From positions 33,518,194-33,582,193 of the forward strand of contig CP136069.1 of the NCBI GenBank assembly GCA_032622095.1: 64,000 nucleotides of DNA, in the 5' to 3' direction. The translations under genes and the position numbers were made by a program. This DNA is from Siphonodentalium dalli (Eukaryota > Mollusca > Scaphopoda > Gadilida > Siphonodentaliidae). The notes under the pieces were generated by a model, which was not told the DNA's origin, did no database searches, and was given only the letters and a program-made list of their open reading frames with translations. Positions 11,101 through 26,100 of this stretch are shown here, one piece after another; position 1 is the first letter of the stretch, and each line of letters starts with the position of its first letter.

Positions 11101-14100
11101 CCATAAAACACCATGTTAGCATATTTCCGCTAACAGTGTATACACAGGCGCATGTTAGGACATCTTACTATGCAGAATCGTCCAAGTGTTTTCTTGTGGA
11201 CATAGCACCACTTGTAAATGGCACACTAAGGCATTGTTGCAAAGGCTCAAAACGTGTACATTAAAACGTGTTTATTGTCTTTATTGGAAATCAAGGATGG
11301 TTTATCAGCATCTGCCCTAATAAATTAAACACTCTTTATATTTTCAAAAGTGTCGTCTGTTAAGGAATTACCAATGCCATGCGGATCTTAGTCCAAACCA
11401 TTCTGAAGTAATTTATTAGAATGCCAAATATAACCATTTGAACATTTCTATAAGCTCTTTGAATACATGACCTTATTATATAATTATTTGAGCACATTTC
11501 TTTCATGTATGGAGAATGTAAATGAACACTTATACAGAGTACCACTAGTACCCATCACATTGGCCTGGGGATTAAGGTCTTCTAGTAATGATTTGTCGTT
11601 ATTTACTTTAGAAATGGTTCCTATAGCATACTTTTGTACCCCATTGGGTTACTTACCTTAAATGTGCACATCACATTTACCTGTAAATAGGCAACTCAAT
11701 TATCTCTGCATTACAATGTATTTCGAATGCAATTTGGTGTTTAGGTTATCAACACAGACAAAATTCCCACTCACTCTTCACATTGACTAATATACAAACA
11801 TTTGAACCATATAGAATGTCAAATTCTAGTCTAAATCAGTCATATTACTTATATATATGGCTAATTTCCTTTAAGTTATATCTCATTTTACATTAAAAAT
11901 ATGCTTCACCTGTCAATCCTATGCGCCTGGAATTTGCTTGGTCTTTCTTCTGAGTTTTCCATACTCGTCATCGCTTGTTTAAAAGCCAACATATTACTAA
12001 TTTAATACACTGGGATCCTCGTTCAATTCAATTTCGATATAATTTATCGGAATGTAATCATCACCATTTGTATATGTATTTCCTGTATGGCCTAATTATA
12101 ACATTATTTGGTCATATTTCATGATAAGATTTAGTCATACGATGCTCATTCTCTAGCAAGCGTCAAACGCATGTGTATAGAATAGCAAGATGTAGTTGGA
12201 GAGAGAGGCAGTGGAAGTTGAGAAAGAGAGAGCGAGTGATAGGTATATGCTGACTGCATATAGCGATACACTATATACGAGGGGGCATATTAAGAAAATA
12301 GGGTTCTTCATGTCTGGATTACAAATAACGTATTAAAGTTATGTACCTATATAAGCACGCCCTTAGTGGGTTATTAATCTCCATTAAATTATGGGTCAAT
12401 GTATACCCAATTCCATGTATTTATCGGAATTAAATCTAACAATTTGTACAGAGAAAGCTAGTGGAAGAGGAACAAATTAACTATTGTTACGTAATTGACT
12501 ATAGACAATGAGGTAAAGTGGCACCCTAATTTATCAAAAGTGTATTTCATGGGTTTTAATTGGCAACCAATTATTGCATATATTTTATTTGGAGTGGTCA
12601 TATGTCTATGCAACACTGTGGTTCGTATGAAATATAGGCTTCTAGTAAACAAGAGCGTGGTTAAATCGCAGACTGCCAAAATTCCTAATGATAAGCTATT
12701 TTTAGCATATTACATGGGATAAAGAGCGGTTATCTGACTAAATTGATTATAGACAAAGGAACTGAGGTAAATTACACTCTATTATTTAAAGAATAACGCT
12801 ATACAACACCATTAACACACAGTCCAAGGGGTTTTTATCAATTTCTTCCATATCAATAGTAGGCCACTTGGATTCTGTTTGGGTATGGTAATCAAGCACT
12901 GGTAATTGACATCTCTGGATATAAGCAGTCTTGATCAGTGATCTATGTGTTGGATATTTTTGTTATTACGACTGGGACCCGTGTTGATATTCATCCATTT
13001 TTAGATTTAAGCGAATAATTACCATAACACCAAATTGTTCCGAATGTCCAAACGAGTTCAGTATCTAATTCTGAAATTGGTTTAGTTGTACTTACAGTGT
13101 GATCCAAAACTAGTTTTTCATTAAACATCTTTTCAATCGTTAAGATAGCGCACGGTTCCCGCATAATAATGTAACCATAAATTGTTGTAACTTCTTCAAA
13201 TTTCAAACTACTGTCATTGAAATCCATGCTACTGTATTCAGCAAATCGGGCAAAGTTATCACCAATAAGTACACGAAACTTCTGTCTGTGTGTGTGTACC
13301 TGTATGTGTTTGTTATAGACTCGAAAACTGCTCGACCGATCCGACTCGAATATGGTATGTGGGTCTACTTTGATCCCAGGAACAATATGGGTTGGTCCAA
13401 TTTCCTTTACCTTGACCTCGCTCATATATGGTCTTATATGCATGTTTATATACCGATCGAACAATAGTTGTTTTCTTTCTCCTAATAATTTTCAACGTTG
13501 TTCCCTAAAGAGCCGGGACGAAGTCGTGCACATCAGCTATATGTAGTAAGTAATAATTTAGAAATAACAGTTACGAAGTTATGAAAATTTCTCCAAGAAT
13601 ATACTAATGGAGCCGAGCGTTTGTTTATACTAGTATACAGTACGTAAATAGTGAGCGATAAGCAAAACACTCAACACCGTGACCATTGCTTAGGTCGAGA
13701 GTGATTCATGGTGACCCAATGAACACCAAAATCTTCAGATTTAGCGATACCAGTATGTTGTAAATAACCTGGTGGCCTTTCTGACAAAAGTTCAATTAGT
13801 GGGGATGTTGAGTGTTTTGCTTATCACATACTCTTTACGTACATGTACTGTTTGTTTACATACCATGGCGTTTGTTTACATACAATGTAAAACACAGTAC
13901 TAACATGAAAACAACATGCTGCAATTTAAGCGATATTTTGTATTGGTATAAAAACTAAATTTCTCTATAGTATCATATTATTTCTATTTTAATGGATGTG
14001 ACTATTTTAACAGCAATACCCACTTTAACAATATCCTCACGGGCATATAATTTTCTTCAACTTTTGGTGTGACAATAACCGAATGGTAGGTACCATAACT

Positions 14101-17100
14101 CCACTGCAGTGACCGTTTACATACCGCTGTCATCACCAATACATTAAAGCGACACTTCACATTCATTGTCATTACATTTCAGTAAATTCACATTTTCACC
14201 TGCATATACATGTAAAACAATTTCATCATTGTTTTCTTCATATTGCAAATACATCATTGATTCCATCATCTCAACATTTCATTAAAGTGACAATTTATGT
14301 TCACACACATCAATTCATTCAGGCGACATTTTCCATTTCTACACTGCTCATTGGATTTATTGTCTTCAGCGAAGATAATCTGTAATTCTACATCATCGTT
14401 AACTATTAAAGTGACATTTCTTTTCCACCCAATCCATATTTCATTAAAGTGACACTTCACATTCACAACACTTTATTCCATTCAGACAACAATGTTTGTT
14501 TCTACATCGCTAATTGCATTGAATGTCTTCAGTGAAGATAATCTATGTCTGACTCAAATATTAAAGTGACATTCCATTTTCATCCATTTAAAATTCTAAT
14601 TAAACTCCTGCTGATATATGTATATATACATGTACACACTGTGCCTACTACTTTATTTCTGCATTCATGCAAAACACCTGTACTTGTGGTAGCATGATTT
14701 CAGACATCGAGGACCTGTGGGCCTGGTTGAATTCACTGCAGGTTGATGGTTCACTTCCATCCTCAAGCCACTTATGCCATATAATGGCATTTTGTTCGGA
14801 CATGCAGGGGTAGATAGACTTGAGACCCCACCACAGTTCAATTCACACCAGGTTCTCAGCACTGTCCATACCACTGTCATCACCAATTCATTAAAGTGGA
14901 ACATTCATTATCATTACATTTCAGTAATATGTTTGGACTGAACGTAAACGGGATAATGATGTTATATACATGTACATCAAAGCCCCATGTATATATCATT
15001 CCGTAGTAGACTACGTCAAGATCAACCAAAATAGATTTTATGGTGTTTTACATGAATTCCATAATATTTCATTCGTGACTATTAGTGGGATTAGCAATTT
15101 TCAACTTGCGACATGCAGTTGCTCATTGAAAATAGATATTTCCACTGCTAGTCACTCATGAAATAACTATGGCATTTACTCAAAAACCACAGATATCCTT
15201 TATCTCTTTTTGGTCTCAAAACAACACATTTCTCCATAAATATTGGTGGAATATCAAACTACGAGGACAATTTCACCATAATGTTTCTGAATTTTACGGG
15301 TTGGTAGTTTGGTGGGGGCAGAAGTACTCAGCAATTTAATGCTGGGTTTGAATAGCTCACAAGATGGGCAATGTCAGGCACTAGTAACCCGGCTATTGGT
15401 TAAAATATACGATTATCTCAACACACGTTCTAACATGGTATTTTATTGTGATGATACAGACATCCCTCTGAGTAGTGTAGTGCAGGTAGAACATGTACGT
15501 AACATCCTATACTTATTGTAATATTCTACTTGATAATCACATTTGTGGTTGCCCCATTACGTGTCACGTACGATCATATTAATTCGATGTGAAAGGATAC
15601 AAATTCCATCAGAAAATTTATAGTGATAACCTGATGGGTTTTGCCGGGAGTGAATGTCAGATATATATGGTGGAGATTCTCCTCCTTCTTACCCTTCTCT
15701 CGGCTTCGCCAACCAATCCAGTCCAGTTGCCGTCGTCTCCGGGAACTCCCCACTGTTGGTCTGCTGGTTCGGAAAGCACATAGCTGGAAAGTGTGGGAAA
15801 TATATTCTTGTTGATCAGGGAAATAACATTTTCCTGCCATATATATATGCATGTGACATTTTATGCCTATAGCACCACATTTTAGAAGTATGTATCGTTG
15901 AACCTGACAAACATTTATCAAATAACGTACCTTCAGAAATCGTTCAGATCACAGACAGGTATGCATAACTCTTTCAGATCACATAGACAGGTACGCAGAG
16001 ACCGTATATACAAATATGTTCATTGTATTTTAAGTGACCAGGGAGTCATTTATTCATATAACCGTTAACAACTAATATCGATATCTGGATCGCGAACGCA
16101 ACAAAACAATTAACAAATACTATGGCTCAAGTTATCCCTGGACATTAGTTATCTTTTGAACCCTTACTGAATATTCATTGGCGAGTATTCAGAAAGTAAG
16201 TTGAATAGGGGAATGTGTGGGAATGATCCAATATGTTGATATCGACTGTGTCGACTACTAATATTTAGCGAGCATCTCTCCAAACGGATAACATACCATT
16301 CCAATATAACATATAAAGCCAGGGTTAAACATCTATGATAACGTGGATAACTCACCTAAAGTTGAGAATGATAGACAGCTCGATCAGCAGATCCATGCAG
16401 AATCCCACATAGCCAGTGCCATTTTCTGATTTCATGACGAATGGATACCACTACATGTTAAATATATGGGTAAAGAAATGTCTGGATTGTCAGATAAACA
16501 AACGTGGGAAATGTTATTCAAGATATGCTATGTTTTAACCCTCCATGACTGGAGCTTTCTGTAATTTTACGAAAACACTGTGCCAATGCTTGGTCTTAAA
16601 AAAGTGAGTCTGACATAGGGAGCTTTACAATATAAGATAAGGCATTGGGCTAACAATATTTACATTGACCTATTATGATAATGCTTTCTCTTATATAATG
16701 TGAGGCTCCATATGGGAGACTCAATTACATAAGATAACACACTGGTACAGAATCGTTAAAGCTGCACCAGCGCAGCCCCTGCGATGAAAGGGTTAACTGA
16801 TTTCACTCGAACAAACATAAATTATTTATAGAATATCAACTACGAATTCAAATGTACATAGAAACGTATTATTCATTACAGCTTCGGTATGACAATAGCT
16901 TTACCATATAGCGTCGCTGCATGTTATACATTGTATAACAACTGCATCAGCTGACTGCATGATATATAAATGATTATCTGTATTTAGTGGTACATTAATA
17001 GTTACAGCCACAGCGACTTACTGGTACGTATTACTGGTATTATTTACTACAAAACATGTATTTTTTGAAATTACAAATATCATGAAATAAACTTTCGACT

Positions 17101-20100
17101 TCTTTGTCATTGGGCGGGCGGGCGTGCATTGCACTTCCCACTGGATTTGAAGCCGAATGGAGAGTCACAAAAAATCTGCCAGTCATGATTCAAATATATT
17201 GATTGACTTCTCACATGACTCCGCTATGCATCACTGTAGACCGATGCCACCTGCTTTGGACCCTCGAAAACCTGTCGACGTTACCGCTAAATTTATATAT
17301 CTTCAGATTTCGAAGTGAATGTCTTTATTCGGATCAAAGCATGGCTATCAATAATCAGCCTGTTTTAGTACGCTCTATATGGACGTAAAACTTTATTTTA
17401 AAACATCTCAATCTGGGACTATTTCCGTACGAAATAGGCCCATATTGGAAGTATTCAATCTACCTTTTTATCGCCACGACTTACCAGATTCAAGCTCATT
17501 ATAATGTGTTTTCATTGCGGCATGCGCCATTCAATGGAATAACGGATATACGTATATATAGGGGCTGGATTGTGACAGCTCAGAACTACATCATCTTTGA
17601 CAACTAAGGCCGGTCATTCCACATAGAGTTATCCGCCGTTCCAACAAAAAAGCTCCGAGCATGCGCGGAGAATTCCCGACTTTAGGCCTTTCCAAAGCCA
17701 AATAGAACGGAGATCAGATCAAATTTTTCCGCTCCCTCCCACCCTCCCCATACGGTTTCCCGGATATCCTTCGTCTATTTCCCACTCGAAGCAGATTCCC
17801 ATCGCGCGTCCTTCCAGATGCTGTTGGCCCGTTACCACCGCGCCTCGGAGCATTCCCACCCCATACAGTCCACCCCGTGGTGCACCTCGCTTCCGCACCG
17901 CACTGCTCGCCGCTTATCATGGCTCATTGCTCACGCTTATCATGGCTCATTGATCACTGCTGCCCGGGCGGGCTACACGCTGCTCATGCTTCACCCGCTG
18001 CTCATGCTTCACCCGCTGCTTATACATTTCACCCACTGCTTATGCAATTCACCCGCTGCTTATACATTTCACCCGCTGCTTATGCAATTCACCCGCTGCT
18101 TATGCAAGTCACCCACTGCTTATGCAATTCACCCGCTGCTTATGCAATTCACCCACTGCTTATGCAATTCACCCGCTGATTATGCAATTCACCCACTGCT
18201 TATGCAATTCACCCGCTGCTTATACATTTCACCCGCTGCTTATGCAATTCACCCGCTGCTTATGCAATTCACCCGCTGCCTATGCAATTCACCCGCTGCT
18301 TATGCAGTTCACCCGCTGCCTATGCACTTCACCCGCTGCCTATGCACTTCACCCGCTGCTTATGCAATTCACCCACTGCTCATGCAATTCACCAGCTGAT
18401 TATGCTTCACCCGCTGCTTATGCTTCACTCGCTGCTCATGCTTCCTCGCTGCTCATGCTTCAACCAGGCGACCACAGCATTGCCTACGCGGCTCTTGTTT
18501 GCATCGGGCATAGCTCAGGAACCCACCTCGCTAGTTGCCGACGCCTGCCTATGTCCATTGACCACCGTTGTTCAGAGCTCGTCGTTCGGCTGGGCCTTTG
18601 CCAAGACTTTTCGGCTTATCGCCGCAACTGTATCCATCATCCCCGTCGATTCCCAGGGGACGGAGCTCTCTGCCTCGCTACCTATGTCGATGTCACTTTC
18701 CAGCCACGGGACCCGCCTCACTCGCTGCCCGCCGCTTACCATTGCTCATCTCTCACCGCTGCTCTGGTTCGTCGCTCACCGCTGGGCAGGGCCATTGTCC
18801 CCGGCGTTTCTCGGCTTACTGGCCACTTCTGCAACCACGATTCCCACCGTTTCCCAGGGGACGAACTTTGCCTATGTTGCTCATGCTGATATCTTCTTTC
18901 CCTTCGCCGTGCTTACCTGCTTTCTCTTTTCAGTTGCAGTGCGGTCACATAGCCACTTACTAGAAGTTATAGGCATATACGTACTACGAGAATGCGGATG
19001 TGTATGTATATATCTGTATATATATATACAGATTTCTCGTTTGTCTGTCACTTGATAAAGTCTATGTTAGACTAAAGCTCGTGAGAAAAAATTATACAAT
19101 AGGTCTTAAAGGTGTTACCATTTATTTCACCTATATATGTATATGTGTATATATAATCATATACAATCAGCTTCAACTGGATTACATCCTCACTTTTCCC
19201 ATAACATCTTTCTCATTCTACCTCTCTATCCCTCTCTCTTCATATTTCTCTCTCCTGCCTTTCTCGACATCATCATTGCCATTACTATAATACGTCCATT
19301 CCTTCCCGTCTGATTCCCACTCCGCGCATAATGGAGAGGAGTGAGAAACAAAACGGGAGCTAACTTTAAAAATATCTATTGTCAACACTTTTGTTAAAAT
19401 GTTTATATTTGTTATTATAGGATTGGAATAAAATACCTTCGCACTAGAATGCAGAAGTCGTTTTGCTGCCAAGTAAACAACTTTCAAAAATCATGGTCAT
19501 ATTTACAAGCTATATGATAGTGTCTAGAAACACATATTTCCAGTCGTATGATAGTGTCTAGAAACACATATTTACATGCTATATGATAGCGTCTAGAAAC
19601 ACATGTTTACATGCTATATGATAGCGTCTAGAAACACATATTTACATGCTATATGATAGTGTCTAGAAACACATATTTACATGCTATATGATAGTGTCTA
19701 GATACACATATTTGCATGCTATATGATAGTGTCTAGAAACACATATTTACATGCTATATGATAGTCTAGAAACACATATTTACATGCTTTATGATATTGT
19801 CTAGAAACACATATTTACATGTTATATTATAGTGTCTAGAAACACATATTTACATGCTATATAATAGTGTCTAGACACACATTTTTACATGTTATATGAT
19901 AGTGTCTAGAAACACATATTTACATGCTATATTATAGTGTCTAGAAACACATATTTACATGCTATATTATAGTGTCTAGAAACACATATTTAAATGCTAT
20001 ATGATAGTGTCTAGAAACACATATTTAAATGCTATATGATATTGTCTAGAAACACATATTCACATGCTATATGATAGTGTCTAGAAACACATATTCACAT

Positions 20101-23100
20101 GCTATATGATAGTGTCTAGAAACACATATTTAGTCAAAACTCAAGGGACGTGTCTGTTGGGTATAAATTAGAGAATGATGACTGCCTGAGGGAACATGTC
20201 GGGTAGTCTCATCTTCTTACCTGTTTTTGGAACATTTTATCTGTATATAATGTGATTGTTATTGGCGCCCAACTCTACTGAATTATATCTTGGAAATTTA
20301 CACATGGGCCGACGCCATCTTAAGTTATCGACAGGTCATTCACGGTCACGGTGTGTCGTGGACTCGCTGTCGGTGATGGGTATTGTCACAAATTGACAGT
20401 ATATTGTGATAGTTGGTGCGCGGATATTTATGAATACATATCATCGCATTGCAATCAAGAGGACATAAGTTGATCTTTTTTCATGAGACAAAACACTTAT
20501 TTATTTTAATTTGGCCATTGTTTATAAAAAGTGCAAATAAAAAGAGGCACACATGTAAGCACACCCTTGCAGAATATATAACTTGATCCCTAACCGACTG
20601 CTGCAAGCAATCACTCAAAACAATGTTGTTATTAATTTTTGTCAGATATATTTCTTTTAATTTGTTGGCATGATATGATATTTCAGTATCAAGTGACTAT
20701 TTTTTCATCGTATATCAAGAAGAAAGTAAATGAAAATTGTCTTATCGGTGATAAATGGAAAAACAATGTTGTGATGGAGCTAGTACTGCGACGTCTTGAG
20801 ACAAATTGAAGCCGTGGTGGGAAAGTGTGTTACATTTTTTTTCGAATGTGTGATATTAACAACAGAGTTATCCCCTCCAACAAGCCAATGGTCAGAGTGT
20901 TAGCAGTAATGGAGGACAGACTGGCCTTGTGAATTGGCCTTTCATAGCCAGGTCCTATGGAGAACATACATTGGCGGATTGTAGGGTTCTGTTTATGATG
21001 AAACATATATATATTTCCTGATTATTATCTTTTATCGTCTGGTTCTGAAATACTACCTTTGAATTTCGGAATCACGTTTGGAATATTTCTATTATGTAGT
21101 ATGTGAGAGCTTTGCAATTTAAACTGATTCCAAAAACTGAAAATATTCAGGTTACAATATGTAGCGTTATCATCTCTCATACACGTCTATATATTAGTGT
21201 TTAGTTTTAAAAAAATGATCAGCATATATATAATTCCATGTTCAAATATTTCACAATGAAGATATTATATTAAATTACTTGTTATAATGTTTTTAAATTA
21301 TTAAACATATATTCTAAGATGGTGTTGTCCGCGAATATATGTTATGTTATGTTATGTTAGAAAGCTACTTGTACACTTACTGGCAGCGTGGAAATAGCAA
21401 ATGTGACATTGTTGAAACCAAATTTTGTGTTGGGGAACATAGCGTGGACATCGAACGTAATGCCGTCGTGTGATGAGATTGAACTAACTCGTTGAAACGA
21501 TCGGCCATCTTTAGTCCACATCAGGGTATCCACGCCATAGTCGACCCGCTGTTCCCTAATCAAGTCCTTGTAAATCTGAATGATAGAGCAGAAATGTAGT
21601 ACATGATTGTATCTCAAATAATTCGATGAAACGTCACGAGTGTCTCTCTAATGGTATAAGATTGTTGGGTTCAGGCTACTTTTCAAATATATATCCATTA
21701 CGTTTCAACTGTTTTTGGAACATCTTGTCTTTAATATAATGTGATTTGTGTTGATGCTCAAATCCACGGAATTTTATTTTGGAAATGTACACGGTGATGG
21801 GCCGACGCCGTCGTAAGATATCGACAGGTCATTCTCTCCCCCTCGGTGATGGGGATTGTCGCCAATTGACAGTATATTTTGATAGTTAGTGCGCAGATCT
21901 TACGGATACACATCGTCGCCTTGCAGTCAAGAGACCGTAAGTTTACTTTTTCACGAGAGACAAAATACTTATATGTTTTAATTTGGGCATTGTTTATAAA
22001 GTGTAAATAATGTCCTAAAAGAGGCACACATGTAAGCACATGTTTTGATAATATATAACTTGATCCCTAAAAAGTCTCACTAAAATTCTCTTCACTTTTA
22101 CAACTCTGTCAGATGTTTCACAATAGACAACATTAACACAGTGAGCTGCTACTCATGCGAATTACGAATAGCTAATAGTAGTCGAAAATGTTTCGGTCGG
22201 CCCGTAAACCTTTTCGCAGAATTGACGGATACAAGTCCGTTTGTGAGAACCTCGAGCTGTTCAAACTTCTTGCCACTCATGATAACGTGATATGGTTCAC
22301 TCATGATATCGCGATATGGTTCACTCATGATAACGTGATATGGTTCACTCACGATAACGTGATATGGTTCACTCATGATAACGTAATATGGTTCACTCGC
22401 GATAACGTGATATGGTTCACTCATGATAACGTGATATGGTTCACTCACGATAACGTGATATGGTTCACTCACGATAACGTGATATGGTTCACTCACGATA
22501 ACGTGATATGGTTCACTCATGATAACGTGATATGGTTCACTCATGATAACGTGAAATGGTTCACTCACGATAACGTGATATGGTCCATTCACGATAACGT
22601 GATATGGTTCACTCACGATAACGTGATATGGTTCACCCATGATAACGTGATATGGTTCACTCACGATAACGTGATATGGTTCATTCATGATAACGTGATA
22701 TGGTTCACTCACGATAACGTGATATGGTTCACTCATGATAACGTGATATGGTTCACTCATGATAACGTGATATGGTTCACTCATGATAACGTGATATGGT
22801 TCACTCATTATAACGTGATATGGTTTACTCATGATAACGTGATATGGTTCAGTTTGTCGTGAATATTTACATAATTATGTTGTTATCAGGTCATAGCTTG
22901 CGTTTCACAAGATTCTCCTGTTTCACGGCGATGAATGATTTGATGGCCTCTACCATATAGAAATTAAGGCGATTCAATTTAAGGACACAATCTCAGAGTC
23001 AGCTCTTATATTGAGGACCAAATAAACTACCTCGAACTTATCTATATATAACATGACTATACTCAAACGTAATTTGTGCGAGCCTGATTTTCATTGATGT

Positions 23101-26100
23101 GTTGTGGAAGAAGTGTGTATCGTTTGCATAATTTGGCAAAGATTGTTTTTAACTGGACATAAACGTTTTTACCAAGATTTTATCAGTTTTCGGTTAACAG
23201 GACCTAGAGGGTATCGTTGAGATTCAACAGCCAGTTGTGGACCTCATCTGTAGCAAAACTTCAGGTTTATGGCTATATGTTCACATTGATTCGTTTATTT
23301 CATAACACGTGTCTTACAGGTTTCAACCTCCAAAATGGTTACATTATCACGATTTAAAAACAAAATGTTGTCACGCTTATTTGAGTTGATTTTGTCAACG
23401 TTTTCCTGTTTGACCTTCAATTGGAACAACGTTTATGTTCATTCGTGTATATAGATGGAATTTCATGAAATGAAGCAACATTAAGCATACTCTGGAAATA
23501 AATAGCCACACAAAATATAACAGTATAACATACCGGATTTATAAAATGGAATGGAATATAGACTTTCAGACATAATATATCTCGATGACTTTACATGACA
23601 AGTGACCAAGATATGAGACATCAGTCTGGAAGCTTGGAGACAGTTAAATAACCAAGCAAATAAGTATATCTACATAACCTACATGATCCCATACTCGTTG
23701 CTAGCAAAAATAGTGTGTATACAAATGTTTCTAAATACATGTATGACAAGTGACCCCTTGGGGCATCTCGATAGAGTAACACCTTAAGATTTCTCAACGA
23801 ATGCATTTCCATAAAATGTCCTATTTACATGGTTAGTGTACAGTGAACGTAATCGTAACTACGGCTATGACAAAATGACAACTGATACGAATAATAGGAA
23901 TTATAGTGGCATACATGTAGTACCCTATTCGTAATTCTTATTAGTAGTAGTTCGTTATGCGAAAGGTGTCCATTCACCATTCCTACAATTCTGATAGGTC
24001 TATAATAGCACGAATGAGATGGACAGATATGGGATATATTTTGAAGAGATTAATCTTATTCAAGACTTTAAAAGAAATTCATTTCATTTCATAGGAACAA
24101 AATAAGCCACCGGAACATCAAACATATTTTATAAAACCATTGCTGTAATCTGCCATTGGGGCATCTGATTGCAAAATTCCCCTATATGTCAAATTCGGTT
24201 GCTGAGTCTGATATAACAATTCAGTATTCGAATTAAATTACTTCCCTCTAAATTTTGGTAAGTGGCTACATTCAAATGTCCTTCGTTATGATAATTAAAA
24301 GTGACTCAGATCGGCTAGCCAAATGACAAAGCCAAATGTTTGACCAAGATAAGTTAGGTAATATGTGGACAAGCGTTTGACTAACCACAATGGTCGATTT
24401 ACGACTAGCAGAGTTATCAGAGTGACTTTATGCCATTATAACTAAATGAGAATGTTTGTCAGGGACATGTAACAGGTGACTTGATGTCATTATAACTAAA
24501 TGAGAATGTTTGTCAGGGACGTGTAATATGTGACTTGGTGTCATTATAACTATATGAGAATGTTTGTCATGGACATGTGACAGGTGACTTAATGTCATTA
24601 TAACTAACTGAGAATGTTTGTCAGGGACGTGTAATATGTGACTTGGTGTCATTATAACTAAATGAGAATGTTTGTCAGGGACGTGTAATATGTGACTTGG
24701 TGTCATTATAACTAAATGAGAATGTTTGTCAGGGACGTGTAACAGGTGACTTAATGTCATTATAACTAACTGAGAATGTTTGTCAGGGACGTGTGACAGG
24801 TGACTTGATGTTATTATAACTAAATGAGAATGTTTGTCAGGGACGTGTAACCGGTGACTTGATGATCGGTATTATCTCCCCTGACTAGTAGGTATATTGA
24901 ACTCTCTTCTAAGCAAGGAGTCATCACCACATGCATCTTCTCGAAGTAACTTCAACAAAGAGATGTTATATCAAATACTGCAACATGATAAATAAACTAA
25001 AACTATACATAATCTTAAAGCTGCGATAATTAAAACAATATTTGCCAGTTCTTTCACTTTATACGGGGAATATATAGAATATCTACACTTTTTGGTTGGG
25101 TATGGAAATTATCTCATGAGTGATGACAAACAAATTCATTATTGTCATCGAGAATGAGGTAATTAGCATATTCAACCAAACCGTGTAGATGTTTATTATA
25201 TGCACCGCTCAGTTGGCGCATGGCTCAACTCTATCGAAAAGTAAAATTAGAACATGTGTATGCCCAAGCACAGCCATAATTGTGCATATGAAAATATTTC
25301 CGTTTTCAGACATGTCGGCTGGGGGAATAAAGGGGTTATCATCATAGTATGTTTAACAAAAACATTTAATTGATCACATATTACAATGTGTTCAACCTGA
25401 ACACTCAATGACTTTTAACACAGTCTTCCATCAAGAACCCAATCACTTTTATAGCGTGGATGGATACGAATGAGATATCGATACACATATCTCACTAGAC
25501 GGATAAATGTGTGCTATATACACAATGTGTTCGTATCAATTCATGTATCGCGACGATGCTAGTTTTTGTAGCATTATAGCGACGAGGCGACCTTGGTCGC
25601 CGAGTCGCTATGTGGAAACGAAAACTTGCCGAGTCGCAATACATCAATTGTCACAAAAACATTGTGTATATAACACGTTTATCTACCATTCGTGTGACAG
25701 AACCACCACACAAATTACATTTTAGGAGTTTTTTAAATGCCAAAATCGTTGTGGATTTGTGTTCGATAATTATATTTCTTCAGTAAATTCTCCCAAACTG
25801 CAAATGTAACAGTGTCATACGATTATCTCGGATTATTGGATTGTCCAAATGAACTAGTGGGCCATAGGTTCTTGCTGGCATGCCAGAACATGATACCAAT
25901 TATATACAAAAGTTCATTTGGACAATCCAATTTGATTCTATGCTCTATCTTGACTGGATTTGCACACATGCTGGGCCTACTGGCATTTACCATTATTTCA
26001 ACCCATATCTTTGGGATGAGTGGTGGATGTTACGCTCTTTCGCTAACATGGAATTAACATACAGATTGCATATAATATGCAAATTTAAACTGAATCCGAT

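Noticed and set aside
13096-13210. Possible extra iGluR exon on the minus strand with an apparent GTAAGT donor (frame [17 protein letters not shown])
   Set aside because: Exons h and i already join in phase and in conserved sequence (AERR followed by AVDMIV). The peptide does not fit S1 and borders a retroposon fragment.
17818-19055. Three overlapping plus-strand frames up to 257 residues
   Set aside because: They run through the 20-bp minisatellite in all three frames, which is a property of the repeat. No domain was recognised downstream.
22149-22862. Opposing 227- and 224-residue frames
   Set aside because: Artefact of a 24-bp tandem unit without stops. No splice or start context supports a gene.
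18000-24868. CRISPR-like arrays
   Set aside because: The regularly spaced repeats here are head-to-tail minisatellites without unique spacers, and the genome is eukaryotic.
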